Shown here piece by piece: positions 1 through 5,083 of a stretch of DNA of 5,083 bases. The notes under the pieces are model-generated. The model was not told the origin of the DNA, searched no databases, and saw only the letters and a program-made list of their open reading frames with translations. The stretch covers positions 1 through 5,083 of the forward strand of contig JAFCZI010000198.1 in NCBI GenBank assembly GCA_019314425.1, in the 5' to 3' direction. Each line of letters opens with the position of its first letter. Position 1 is the stretch's first letter. Made by a program: the position numbers and the translations under genes. Source of the stretch: Deltaproteobacteria bacterium (GTDB lineage Bacteria; Desulfobacterota; DSM-4660; Desulfatiglandales; Desulfatiglandaceae).

Positions 1-1557
1 AAGGAAGAGCGCTTTTTTCCCCACGTGGAGGACCTGCCCGAAGATCTGGTGTCAAGACCGCCTGTTGTGACCATTATGGGCCATGTGGATCACGGCAAGA
101 CCTCCCTGCTCGATTATATTCGAGAATCGAACATTATCGGGGGGGAATCGGGCGGTATTACCCAACACATCGGGGCATACTATGTGAAGCGTGAAACCGG
201 TGATATCGTTTTTCTCGATACGCCAGGCCATGAAGCATTTACGGCCATGAGAGCGCGGGGAGCAAAAATTACCGATATTATCATCCTGGTGGTGGCGGCG
301 GATGATGGCGCCATGCCACAGACCAAGGAAGCCATTAATCATGGACGGGCAGCGGGAATCCCTATTATTGTGGCCATTAACAAAATGGACAAGGCCGATG
401 CTGATCCGGAAAGGGTGAAACGGGAATTGGCTGAATTGGATCTTGCACCGGAGGAATGGGGGGGCGATACGCTCCTGGCGGAAATTTCGGCCAAAACGGG
501 AGAAGGGATCGATTCTCTCATGGGGTTGATTCTGTTACAGGCCGAAATGCTTGAATTGTCGGGGAATCCCGACAGGGAGGCAAGAGGATCTGTGGTGGAG
601 GCGGAGCTGGACAAGAGCCGCGGGCCGGTGGCCACGGTCCTGATTCAAAACGGCACGCTTAATAATGGCGACCAGTTCGTTTGCGGTGAGCATTTCGGTC
701 GTGTGCGGGCCATGTCGGACAGCCGTGGGCGGAAAATAACGACCGCAGGTCCTTCTACCCCCGTTGTTTTGTATGGGATCTCCGGTGTTCCCATGGCCGG
801 GGATGAGTTTATTGTTGTGAAAGATGAAAAAATCGCCAAACAGATCATTGAACATCGAAAAGAAAAATCCAGGAAACCGGAAGGTACGAAAACCGGACTG
901 GTGAGCCTCGATGATTTGTATGAGAGGATTAAGGATGGCGGCATTAAAGAATTGAATATCATCCTTAAGGCTGATGTGCAGGGCTCTTCGGAGGCCCTTG
1001 CCGAGTCCCTGATCAAGCAGAGTACGGATGCTGTAAAGCTGCAGGTGATACATTCGGCAACCGGTGGTATCACGGAATCCGATGTTACCCTTGCGGCCGC
1101 CTCCGATGCCATTATTCTGGGGTTCAATGTGCGGGCCAACCCAAGGGTCCTGGCTCTGGCAGAGAAAGAACATATCGATATTCGGTTTTATGATGTGATT
1201 TATAACGCCATCAATGATGTGCGTTTGGCCATGACCGGCCTTTTGGAACCGATTCTGAAAGAAAAGGTGGTTGGGCATGCGGAAGTTCGGGAAATTTTTC
1301 ATGTGCCTAAAATCGGAACCATTGCAGGATGCCATGTCATGGATGGCCATGTGGAAAGAAATGCCAAAGTTCGATTGTTGCGGGACGATGTGGTTGTTTT
1401 CGATGGTACAATTTCATCTCTAAGGCGATTTAAGGACGATGTCAAAGAGGTCCAGTCCGGGTATGAGTGCGGTATCGGTCTGGATAATTTCGGTGATGTC
1501 AAACCTTCGGATATTTTCGAAATTTACCAGATAGAAGAAGTTGCTGCGGAACTATAA
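1..1557 (+). CDS. infB: Translation initiation factor IF-2, 5'-truncated by window edge
   Basis: IF2 is the GTPase that recruits initiator fMet-tRNA to the 30S subunit and promotes 50S joining. The frame is open from base 1, giving 518 residues. A GTG at base 25 is only an internal codon, because the N-terminal domains and true start lie upstream of the window. The GTPase domain is complete, numbering from base 1: G1 GHVDHGKT at 27-34, G2 [10 protein letters not shown] around 51-60, G3 DTPGHE at 73-78, G4 NKMD at 127-130 and G5 SAK at 163-165. Beta-barrel domain II, domain III (around [10 protein letters not shown]) and the fMet-tRNA-binding C-terminal domain follow. The last contains the family-typical [13 protein letters not shown] near the end. 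No key residue is missing. The gene ends in TAA and is followed by an unusually long gap before the next gene of the cluster. Identification is very secure. Confidence 0.98.
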   Translation, partial: KEERFFPHVEDLPEDLVSRPPVVTIMGHVDHGKTSLLDYIRESNIIGGESGGITQHIGAYYVKRETGDIVFLDTPGHEAFTAMRARGAKITDIIILVVAADDGAMPQTKEAINHGRAAGIPIIVAINKMDKADADPERVKRELAELDLAPEEWGGDTLLAEISAKTGEGIDSLMGLILLQAEMLELSGNPDREARGSVVEAELDKSRGPVATVLIQNGTLNNGDQFVCGEHFGRVRAMSDSRGRKITTAGPSTPVVLYGISGVPMAGDEFIVVKDEKIAKQIIEHRKEKSRKPEGTKTGLVSLDDLYERIKDGGIKELNIILKADVQGSSEALAESLIKQSTDAVKLQVIHSATGGITESDVTLAAASDAIILGFNVRANPRVLALAEKEHIDIRFYDVIYNAINDVRLAMTGLLEPILKEKVVGHAEVREIFHVPKIGTIAGCHVMDGHVERNAKVRLLRDDVVVFDGTISSLRRFKDDVKEVQSGYECGIGLDNFGDVKPSDIFEIYQIEEVAAEL

Positions 1558-1599
1558 CTAGGCGCAGCCATTCCCGGTCGTATTGTTTTTCTTGAAAAG

Positions 1600-1740
1600 T
1601 CAAGCACTTATGATTTGCGGTTTCGTGAAGGATTTTTAATATAAATCAAGCACTTATATGTTTTAAGAAGCACGTATGATCTCAAAATTAGATAAGGTGT
1701 TAATTTTACTATACTTTTTTGCACGAAAGCACCTATCAAT
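1600..1740 (+). repeat. Four imperfect AAGCAC(T/G/C)TAT direct repeats
   Basis: Copies of AAGCAC begin at 1602, 1648, 1668 and 1727. The first two share TCAAGCACTTAT, the third reads AAGCACGTATGAT and the fourth AAGCACCTATCA. The first and third also share the trailing ATGAT. Spacing is irregular (46, 20 and 59 bases), so this is not a CRISPR array. They could be binding sites for a regulator or remnants of a decayed repeat element. The sequence does not decide between these. Confidence 0.5.
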
Positions 1741-1785
1741 AAACCTTTAAATATCAAGCAATCAGCTTGCTTCCGGGAATTGCTG

Positions 1786-1817
1786 AACTAGGCGGCAGAG
1801 CCGCAGTTTTAAGTTTT
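1786..1817 (+). terminator. Possible intrinsic terminator or attenuator before ylxP
   Basis: GCGGC (1792-1796) and GCCGC (1800-1804) form a perfect 5-bp stem around an AGA loop. AACT (1786-1789) and AGTT (1805-1808) can extend it by 4 bp after a 2-base bulge. TTTTAAGTTTT follows from 1807. The shape is terminator-like, but the stem is short and the T tract is interrupted and partly used by the outer stem. Inside an operon it would at most attenuate transcription. It may instead be a REP-like hairpin, since its GCAGAGC core recurs in the palindrome at 2175-2291. Confidence 0.35.
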
Positions 1818-1862
1818 GGGCTTTCCAGCCAATGAACTTCTTGTTTTTTGTGACAGAAAACC

Positions 1863-1869
1863 AGGTGAT
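1863..1869 (+). promoter_or_regulatory. Ribosome binding site deciding the ylxP start
   Basis: AGGTGAT matches the anti-Shine-Dalgarno complement and ends 12 bases before the ATG at 1882. It supports that ATG over the upstream in-frame TTG at 1816, which lacks a comparable site. The spacing is somewhat long. Confidence 0.65.
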
Positions 1870-1881
1870 AAGATACTAATA

Positions 1882-2169
1882 ATGGTGGTGGGTACTTTAA
1901 AGATTGAGTTTCTCCTTTTTGACAACCGGTCTCTCAAGGGGAAACGGAAAGTCGTCAGGAGTATGATTGATAGAGTGAAGTCCAGGTTTAATGCGGCTAT
2001 CGCTGAAGTGGGTTCCAATGATAAGTGGCAGAAAATTGAGTTGGGGGTGAGTACGGTGGGCAATGATCGGCGCCACGTTGATTCCTCTTTGAACCACATC
2101 CTGGATTTTCTTGAATCGCTTTGCCTGGCGCAAATTGTGAATACGGAAATTGATATTATCAATATGTGA
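1882..2169 (+). CDS. ylxP: DUF503 family protein (YlxP-like)
   Basis: This 95-residue protein belongs to the small DUF503 family, often encoded between infB and rbfA. Its molecular role is not established; the genomic context suggests a link to ribosome assembly or translation. Visible family features are the N-terminal strand VVGTLKIEFLLFD, the basic SLKGKR segment (residues 17-22), a helix ending in RFN (35-37), AEV (41-43) and the WQK segment (49-51) before a second strand. The length fits the family. The ATG at 1882 is chosen because it has an AGGTGAT ribosome binding site upstream and because DUF503 proteins begin directly with the first strand. A longer frame from TTG at 1816 adds 22 residues that do not look like the family. 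The gene ends in TGA at 2167-2169, six bases before a REP-like palindrome. Confidence 0.9.
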   Translation: MVVGTLKIEFLLFDNRSLKGKRKVVRSMIDRVKSRFNAAIAEVGSNDKWQKIELGVSTVGNDRRHVDSSLNHILDFLESLCLAQIVNTEIDIINM

Positions 2170-2174
2170 GGCCT

Positions 2175-2291
2175 CTCGTTCCCACGCTCCGCGTGGGAGC
2201 GTTGTTCAGGGCGCTTTGCGTCCTTTTATCATGGCCTATTAACGGACGCAGAGCGTCCAAAGTGCATTCCCACGCAGAGCGTGGGAGCGAG
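2175..2291. repeat. REP-like (BIME-type) composite palindrome of four hairpins
   Basis: Two arms of 49 bases (2175-2223) and 48 bases (2244-2291) are near-perfect reverse complements around a 20-base AT-rich centre (2224-2243). Each arm holds two hairpins. H1 is CCCACGC/GCGTGGG with loop TCC (2181-2197), extendable outward to 2177-2201 with one G-U pair. H2 is GGGCGC/GCGTCC with loop TTT and one G-U pair (2209-2223). H3 is GGACGC/GCGTCC with loop AGA (2244-2258). H4 is CCCACGC/GCGTGGG with loop AGA (2269-2285). The outer 27 bases of the arms match at 23 positions and the inner 15-base hairpins at 13. The CCCACGC...GCGTGGG hairpin is, from general knowledge, a widespread intergenic repeat of the REP type, often mis-translated in annotations. 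No transposase is present here, so mobility would need one elsewhere in the genome. Confidence 0.88.
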
Positions 2292-2295
2292 GTGA
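2289..2295 (+). promoter_or_regulatory. Ribosome binding site of rbfA, overlapping the repeat end
   Basis: GAGGTGA ends 8 bases before the ATG at 2304, an ideal distance. Its first three bases (GAG) are also the last three bases of the palindrome ending at 2291. The upstream hairpin H4 (2269-2285) ends only 3 bases before the site and could influence its accessibility. Confidence 0.8.
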
Positions 2296-2303
2296 ATTCT
2301 GAT

Positions 2304-2654
2304 ATGTTGCCGGGAAAACGATCCGTGCGTGTCGGGGATGTGATTTTGAAAGAGGTGGCGTCCCTGCTGTTGGAGAAGGTGCGAGACCCGCGTGTGCAGG
2401 GTGTCACCCTGACGGGGGTTCGCCTTAGTGATGACCTCAAACTGGCTCGGGTATATTACAGCGTTATGGGAGATCAGACCCAGGTGGAAAATGCGCAGTC
2501 GGGTTTGAACAGTGCGACGGGATTTGTGAAGAGAGAAGTCGGCAGACGTGCGGGTTTACGGTACATCCCCGACATTAAATTTGTTTATGACCCTTCCCTG
2601 AAAGCCGGAGCGCATATGGAGCGTGTTTTTGAAAAAATTCACAAGTCGGAGTAG
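2304..2654 (+). CDS. rbfA: Ribosome-binding factor A (30S maturation factor)
   Basis: RbfA binds the 30S subunit and assists late maturation of 16S rRNA, including its 5'-end region. The predicted protein has 116 residues, close to the family size, and consists of a single type II KH-like domain. Family signatures are RVGDVILKEVASLLLEKVRDPRV (about residues 9-31, with KVRDPRV at 25-31), the strand ending in ARVYYSV (48-54), the AxG helix kink ATG (71-73) within LNSATGFVKREVGRR, and the YIPDIKFVYDPSL segment (87-99). The ATG at 2304 is preferred for its strong GAGGTGA site and because family homology starts there. The same frame stays open back to a GTG at 2166, but those 46 codons are translation of the REP-like palindrome and should not be included. 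The stop lies 4 bases before the next start. Confidence 0.95.
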   Translation: MLPGKRSVRVGDVILKEVASLLLEKVRDPRVQGVTLTGVRLSDDLKLARVYYSVMGDQTQVENAQSGLNSATGFVKREVGRRAGLRYIPDIKFVYDPSLKAGAHMERVFEKIHKSE

Positions 2655-2658
2655 GGGG

Positions 2659-3672
2659 ATGGTTTCGGAAAATCCCCTCCCGGATGTTTTGAAAAAGATT
2701 GCCGGGGTGCTGAGTGAAGGGAATCGCTTTCTGATGATGACCCATGAAGATCCGGATGTTGACGGCTTGGGGTCCATGCTTGCCCTTGGAAAGAGCCTGG
2801 CGGATATGGGGAAAGAGGTGGTCCTTTTGATCCAGAAGTCCCTTAACCCTCCTTTGTCGCTCTTAACGGGCGCCGAAGAAATGTTTACCCTGTTGAAACC
2901 GGACCGGGTTCCCGACGCCGAAAGGGATTTTGATGCGGTTCTGGCGTTGGATTGTGCAGAGAGGGAACGATTGGGTTTATGCGTGAGTTCATGGCCCGTT
3001 GAGGGACTTACCATTAACATTGACCACCATGAGACCAATACCTTTTTTGGCCGGTATAACCTGGTCGATGCGAACAGTTCTTCCACTGGGGAGCTGGTGT
3101 ATCGATTGATCGGAACCGGGGGGTTTCCAATGGGCGATGCGGTTGCTGAAAATTTATTTTCGGCAATTCAGTCGGATACAGGGTCTTTCAAATACACCAA
3201 CACCACGTCAAGCGCCATGAGAATCGCGGCAGATCTGTTGGACCGTGGGGTTAACCCCTGGCAGACATACCGGAGAACCATGAATGGATACGGCCCCTTG
3301 CGGTTGAAGTTGCTGGCCGGGGCGTTGGCCCGGGTAGAACTTCACGACGAGGGCAGAATCGGCATGATGATCCTCCCCCGGGAGATGTTTGAAAAAAGCG
3401 GTGCGTGCGGTTCCGATTGTGAAGGGTTTGTGGATTATCCCCGGTATATTGCCGGGGTTGAGCTGGCGGTGATGATCAGAGAAAGAGGTGAAAACACTTA
3501 TAAGTTCAGTCTTCGTTCAAACCAATGGGCGAATGTGGCTGAGCTGGCGTCACGATTCGGGGGTGGCGGTCATGCTAGGGCGGCGGGGTTTACCGGTAAC
3601 GGGCCTCTTGTCACATTAAAGAAAAATTTTTTGTTGGAAGCGGGGCGGTTGTTGAATGAAACGTCCCGATGA
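2659..3672 (+). CDS. nrnA: DHH/DHHA1 phosphoesterase, NrnA-type nanoRNase / pAp phosphatase
   Basis: NrnA-type enzymes are cytoplasmic, Mn-dependent phosphoesterases that degrade very short RNAs; several also dephosphorylate 3'-phosphoadenosine 5'-phosphate (pAp). The 337-residue protein has an N-terminal DHH domain. Visible motifs are THEDPDVDGLGS (28-39) with the metal-binding H and D residues, LDCAERERLG (97-106), NIDHHETN (120-127) with the DHH triad at 122-124, and SDTGSF (172-177). A C-terminal DHHA1 domain ends in the substrate-binding GGGGHARAAG (301-310). All expected catalytic residues are present. The ATG at 2659 is chosen because CGGAG at 2647-2651 gives a 7-base spacing; the upstream in-frame TTG at 2623 lies inside rbfA. 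The gene starts 4 bases after the rbfA stop and overlaps truB by 17 bases, implying coupled translation. Exact substrate preference cannot be read from sequence. Confidence 0.92.
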   Translation: MVSENPLPDVLKKIAGVLSEGNRFLMMTHEDPDVDGLGSMLALGKSLADMGKEVVLLIQKSLNPPLSLLTGAEEMFTLLKPDRVPDAERDFDAVLALDCAERERLGLCVSSWPVEGLTINIDHHETNTFFGRYNLVDANSSSTGELVYRLIGTGGFPMGDAVAENLFSAIQSDTGSFKYTNTTSSAMRIAADLLDRGVNPWQTYRRTMNGYGPLRLKLLAGALARVELHDEGRIGMMILPREMFEKSGACGSDCEGFVDYPRYIAGVELAVMIRERGENTYKFSLRSNQWANVAELASRFGGGGHARAAGFTGNGPLVTLKKNFLLEAGRLLNETSR

Positions 3673-4606
3673 CGGCATACTCCTGGTTGACAAAGGGGAA
3701 GGCGAGATGTCGCACGGGGTTGTCAAAAAAGTACGATCCGCGCTGCGTCAGGGAAAACGATACAAGGTTGGGCATGCGGGAACCCTGGATCCCTTTGCGA
3801 CCGGACTTCTGGTGGTCCTTCTGGGACAGGGGACCAAGTTGTCCCGGTTCATTATGGCCGGCGAAAAAGAGTATCTGGCCACGCTGGAACTGGGCGTAGA
3901 AACCGATACCCTGGATCCCACGGGCCGGGTGACGGCCGTTCGTGACGTCCCCGCGTTAAGTCTTGACCATATTCGAGAAACGGTCAGGCGGTATGAGGGA
4001 ACGATTCGACAGACGCCACCGGCCTATTCTGCGGTTAAATGTCAGGGATTGCGAGCTTATGCACTGGCTCGGAAGGGTCTTCCGGTAAAGCTGAAGGAGC
4101 GGACGATTACGGTCCATTCCATATCCATCGTTTCCGTTGATCTGCCGGATATTACCATGCGGATCAGATGCGGCGGCGGTACCTATATTCGAACACTTGC
4201 GGCTGATCTGGCAAGAGATTTGGGATCAGTAGGGCGTTTGAAAACCCTGAGGCGGTTGAAAAGCGGTCCCTTTGATGTGGTAGACGCTGTTTTTTCCGGA
4301 GACATTTCCTCCGAATCCCTTGTTTCAATTTTGGAAAAGGGGGTGTCCTTACGAAACGCACTGCCTGAAATGGGTGAAATAGAAGTGGATTCCATGTTAG
4401 CGGAAAAAGTACGACAGGGATATCAGCCCGGTTGGAATGAGTTGGCCCGTATGGTGGATACTGTTCATCCTTCGTTTAAACGTATTGAAAATGATCGGGA
4501 AGTATTCATGAAACTGGTCAGTGGCGATAACCTTTTGGCGATTGCAAAGAAGGACGATGGGGAGGGCGGTCATGAAAAAGTAAAATTTGAGAGGGTGTTT
4601 TCTTGA
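3656..4606 (+). CDS. truB: tRNA pseudouridine(55) synthase TruB
   Basis: TruB converts U55 in the T-loop of tRNAs to pseudouridine and also acts as a tRNA chaperone. The 316-residue product matches the usual length. The catalytic aspartate is D45 in GHAGTLDPFATG (39-50). Y73 (KEYLATLELG) and R179 (GGGTYIRTLA) fit the conserved active-site tyrosine and arginine. QTPPAYSAVKCQG (119-131) is another signature. Residues from about 240 to the end form a divergent PUA-like domain. Motif I is unusual: where the family has a KPxGxTS pattern, this protein reads KGEGEMS (13-19), keeping the lysine but replacing the proline by glycine and the threonine by methionine. The ATG at 3656 lies inside nrnA with only a weak G-rich upstream site, so translation probably depends on ribosomes finishing nrnA. 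Confidence 0.96.
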   Translation: MKRPDDGILLVDKGEGEMSHGVVKKVRSALRQGKRYKVGHAGTLDPFATGLLVVLLGQGTKLSRFIMAGEKEYLATLELGVETDTLDPTGRVTAVRDVPALSLDHIRETVRRYEGTIRQTPPAYSAVKCQGLRAYALARKGLPVKLKERTITVHSISIVSVDLPDITMRIRCGGGTYIRTLAADLARDLGSVGRLKTLRRLKSGPFDVVDAVFSGDISSESLVSILEKGVSLRNALPEMGEIEVDSMLAEKVRQGYQPGWNELARMVDTVHPSFKRIENDREVFMKLVSGDNLLAIAKKDDGEGGHEKVKFERVFS

Positions 4607-4765
4607 TCTTTTTTTATTTATTTTTTCTGCGCTGAAGCGCGGGAATACACGCCCGGGAGGATTCCCCCTTGACCGGTATAATGTGAGACACTTCCGGGGC
4701 AACCGATATTTTTGCTAAAATATGTTTAGCGTTTTGGAAACATCAATTTTTAGGAGGTACTAAAA
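4607..4765 (+). promoter_or_regulatory. rpsO leader with alternative hairpins, possible S15 autoregulatory element
   Basis: This 159-base gap starts with a T-rich stretch and holds several inverted repeats: GCGC/GCGC (4629-4640), GGGAAT/ATTCCC (4641-4646 with 4661-4666), GCTAAA/TTTAGC (4714-4719 with 4725-4730) and GTTT/AAAC (4731-4734 with 4738-4741). TTTTAG/CTAAAA (4748-4753 with 4760-4765) holds most of the Shine-Dalgarno sequence in its loop, next to the start codon. The CTAAA and TTTAG elements are interchangeable, so 4715-4720 can pair with 4748-4753 while 4725-4729 pairs with 4760-4764. Those crossing helices would make a pseudoknot. In many bacteria S15 represses its own mRNA through such a leader; a role here is inferred. 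TATAAT at 4677-4682 may be a -10 box, but no -35 lies at the right distance. Confidence 0.45.
4752..4757 (+). promoter_or_regulatory. Ribosome binding site of rpsO, inside a potential hairpin
   Basis: AGGAGG is a consensus Shine-Dalgarno sequence 8 bases before the GTG at 4766 and fixes that start. Flanking TTTTAG and CTAAAA can pair and place GAGGTA in the loop, so access may be regulated. Confidence 0.85.
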
Positions 4766-5035
4766 GTGGTTTTGACAGCGGGAGCAAAGAAAGAAATTCT
4801 TGATCGGTTTAAGCTTCATGAAAAGGATACCGGTTCACCCGAGGTTCAGATTGCCTTACTTACCAGTCGAATCAAATACCTTACGGAACATTTCAAGGTC
4901 CATAAAAAAGATCACCATTCACGTCGAGGACTATTGAAACTGGTGGGCCAGAGGCGAAGACTTTTGAATTATCTGAAGAAAAAAAATATGGAGAAATACC
5001 GGTCGCTTATCAAGGATCTCGGTATTCGGAAATAG
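4766..5035 (+). CDS. rpsO: 30S ribosomal protein S15
   Basis: S15 is a primary binding protein of the central domain of 16S rRNA and nucleates platform assembly by binding the helix 20-22 junction. The product has 89 residues, the standard length. Conserved features are the [15 protein letters not shown] segment (22-36), which covers the first RNA-contact region, and [19 protein letters not shown] (46-64), with the DHHS loop that contacts rRNA. The helical C-terminus ends in LGIRK. The start is GTG, read as methionine, 8 bases after a consensus AGGAGG. It is followed 41 bases later by a probable pnp start with no terminator between them, matching the widespread rpsO-pnp order. It probably represses its own translation through the leader. 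Confidence 0.98.
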   Translation: MVLTAGAKKEILDRFKLHEKDTGSPEVQIALLTSRIKYLTEHFKVHKKDHHSRRGLLKLVGQRRRLLNYLKKKNMEKYRSLIKDLGIRK

Positions 5036-5076
5036 TGCGGTTGTTCATGTAATGCACTGAAAGGATGTATGAAATA

Positions 5077-5083
5077 ATGGTAA
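5077..5083 (+). CDS. pnp: Probable start of polyribonucleotide nucleotidyltransferase (PNPase), truncated
   Basis: Only ATG GTA A is inside the window, so the product cannot be recognised from its own sequence. The call rests on position: pnp follows rpsO in very many bacteria, and GAAAGGA at 5059-5065 offers a ribosome binding site 11 bases upstream. An in-frame ATG at 5065 is an alternative start (MYEIMV), but it overlaps that binding site and is less likely. ATG at 5069 reads straight into a stop. PNPase would degrade RNA from the 3' end using phosphate. Confidence 0.45.

Larger units (their letters stand above)
1558..1881. other. AT-rich intergenic region with repeats, no convincing gene
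   Basis: This 324-base gap separates infB from ylxP, although genes further downstream in the cluster are packed within a few bases or overlap. It is clearly more AT-rich than the flanking genes, especially 1580-1760. It holds four AAGCAC-type repeats, an AACTAGGCG direct repeat near both ends, and a GC-rich hairpin with T runs. An open frame extends upstream of ylxP to a TTG at 1816, but its 22 extra codons do not look like DUF503 sequence. I found no paired -35/-10 promoter. TATACT at 1710-1715 and TATGAT at 1610-1615 and 1675-1680 lack a good -35 at 16-18 bases. The composition and repeats suggest an old insertion, which is an inference. Confidence 0.6.

Noticed and set aside
25..27. GTG at base 25 as the start of infB
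   Set aside because: The frame is open to base 1, the preceding residues fit the IF2 linker, and there is no ribosome binding site; IF2 normally has a long N-terminal region.
535..1350. Long minus-strand open frame (271 codons) opposite infB
   Set aside because: It is a shadow of a highly conserved GTPase gene, with no recognisable domain and low-complexity content typical of antisense frames.
1600..1740. CRISPR array in the infB-ylxP gap
   Set aside because: The repeat units are only about 12 bases, are imperfect, and have irregular spacing of 20 to 59 bases.
1755..1769. CAAGC/GCTTG inverted repeat as a terminator
   Set aside because: The stem has only 5 bp, includes A-T pairs and is not followed by a T run.
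1816..1881. N-terminal extension of ylxP from TTG at 1816
   Set aside because: The extra 22 residues do not resemble DUF503, and the AGGTGAT site points to the ATG at 1882.
2159..2440. Minus-strand open frame through the REP-like palindrome into rbfA
   Set aside because: Its C-terminal half is translated repeat and the rest is antisense to rbfA; such repeat-derived peptides are a common false annotation.
4605..4640. Terminator after truB formed by the T-rich stretch and the GCGC hairpin
   Set aside because: The T run lies before the hairpin on the + strand, and on the - strand it would be an A run, so neither orientation gives an intrinsic terminator.
4669..4682. TTGACC followed by TATAAT as an rpsO promoter
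   Set aside because: The two boxes are only 2 bases apart, and neither has a partner at 16-18 bases. At most TATAAT is an isolated -10-like sequence.
4397..4702. Minus-strand open frame across the truB end and rpsO leader
   Set aside because: It overlaps the conserved PUA-like coding region and shows no family resemblance or ribosome binding site.

Overview
This window carries the 3' part of a conserved bacterial translation and RNA-metabolism cluster, with every gene on the + strand: infB (5' end outside the window), ylxP (DUF503), rbfA, a DHH/DHHA1 phosphoesterase of the NrnA type, truB, rpsO, and the first codons of what is probably pnp. The DUF503 and nrnA genes between infB and truB, moderate GC content and the general look of the proteins suggest an anaerobic Desulfobacterota-like (deltaproteobacterial) genome. 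That placement is an inference from gene order and general similarity; no phylogeny could be run.

Layout: infB fills 1-1557 and is open from base 1. A 324-base AT-rich gap follows (1558-1881). It has no convincing gene but holds four AAGCAC-type repeats, a 9-base direct repeat (AACTAGGCG) near both ends, and a small GC-rich hairpin followed by T runs. ylxP (1882-2169) comes next. Between ylxP and rbfA lies a 117-base REP-like palindrome (2175-2291) made of four hairpins arranged as an inverted repeat; its right edge merges into the rbfA ribosome binding site. rbfA (2304-2654), nrnA (2659-3672) and truB (3656-4606) are tightly packed, with a 4-base gap and then a 17-base overlap, so they are probably translationally coupled. 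A 159-base leader (4607-4765) precedes rpsO (4766-5035). It can fold into alternative hairpins, including one that frames the Shine-Dalgarno sequence, and into a possible pseudoknot. The window ends in the start of a probable pnp.

Together the genes serve translation initiation (IF2), 30S maturation (RbfA, S15), tRNA modification (TruB), and RNA decay with recycling of short RNAs and pAp (NrnA, PNPase). This is the usual nusA-infB-rbfA-truB-rpsO-pnp neighbourhood. I see no defence system, prophage or other novel multi-gene system. The features worth a second look are the repeat elements inserted into this housekeeping operon and the rpsO leader.
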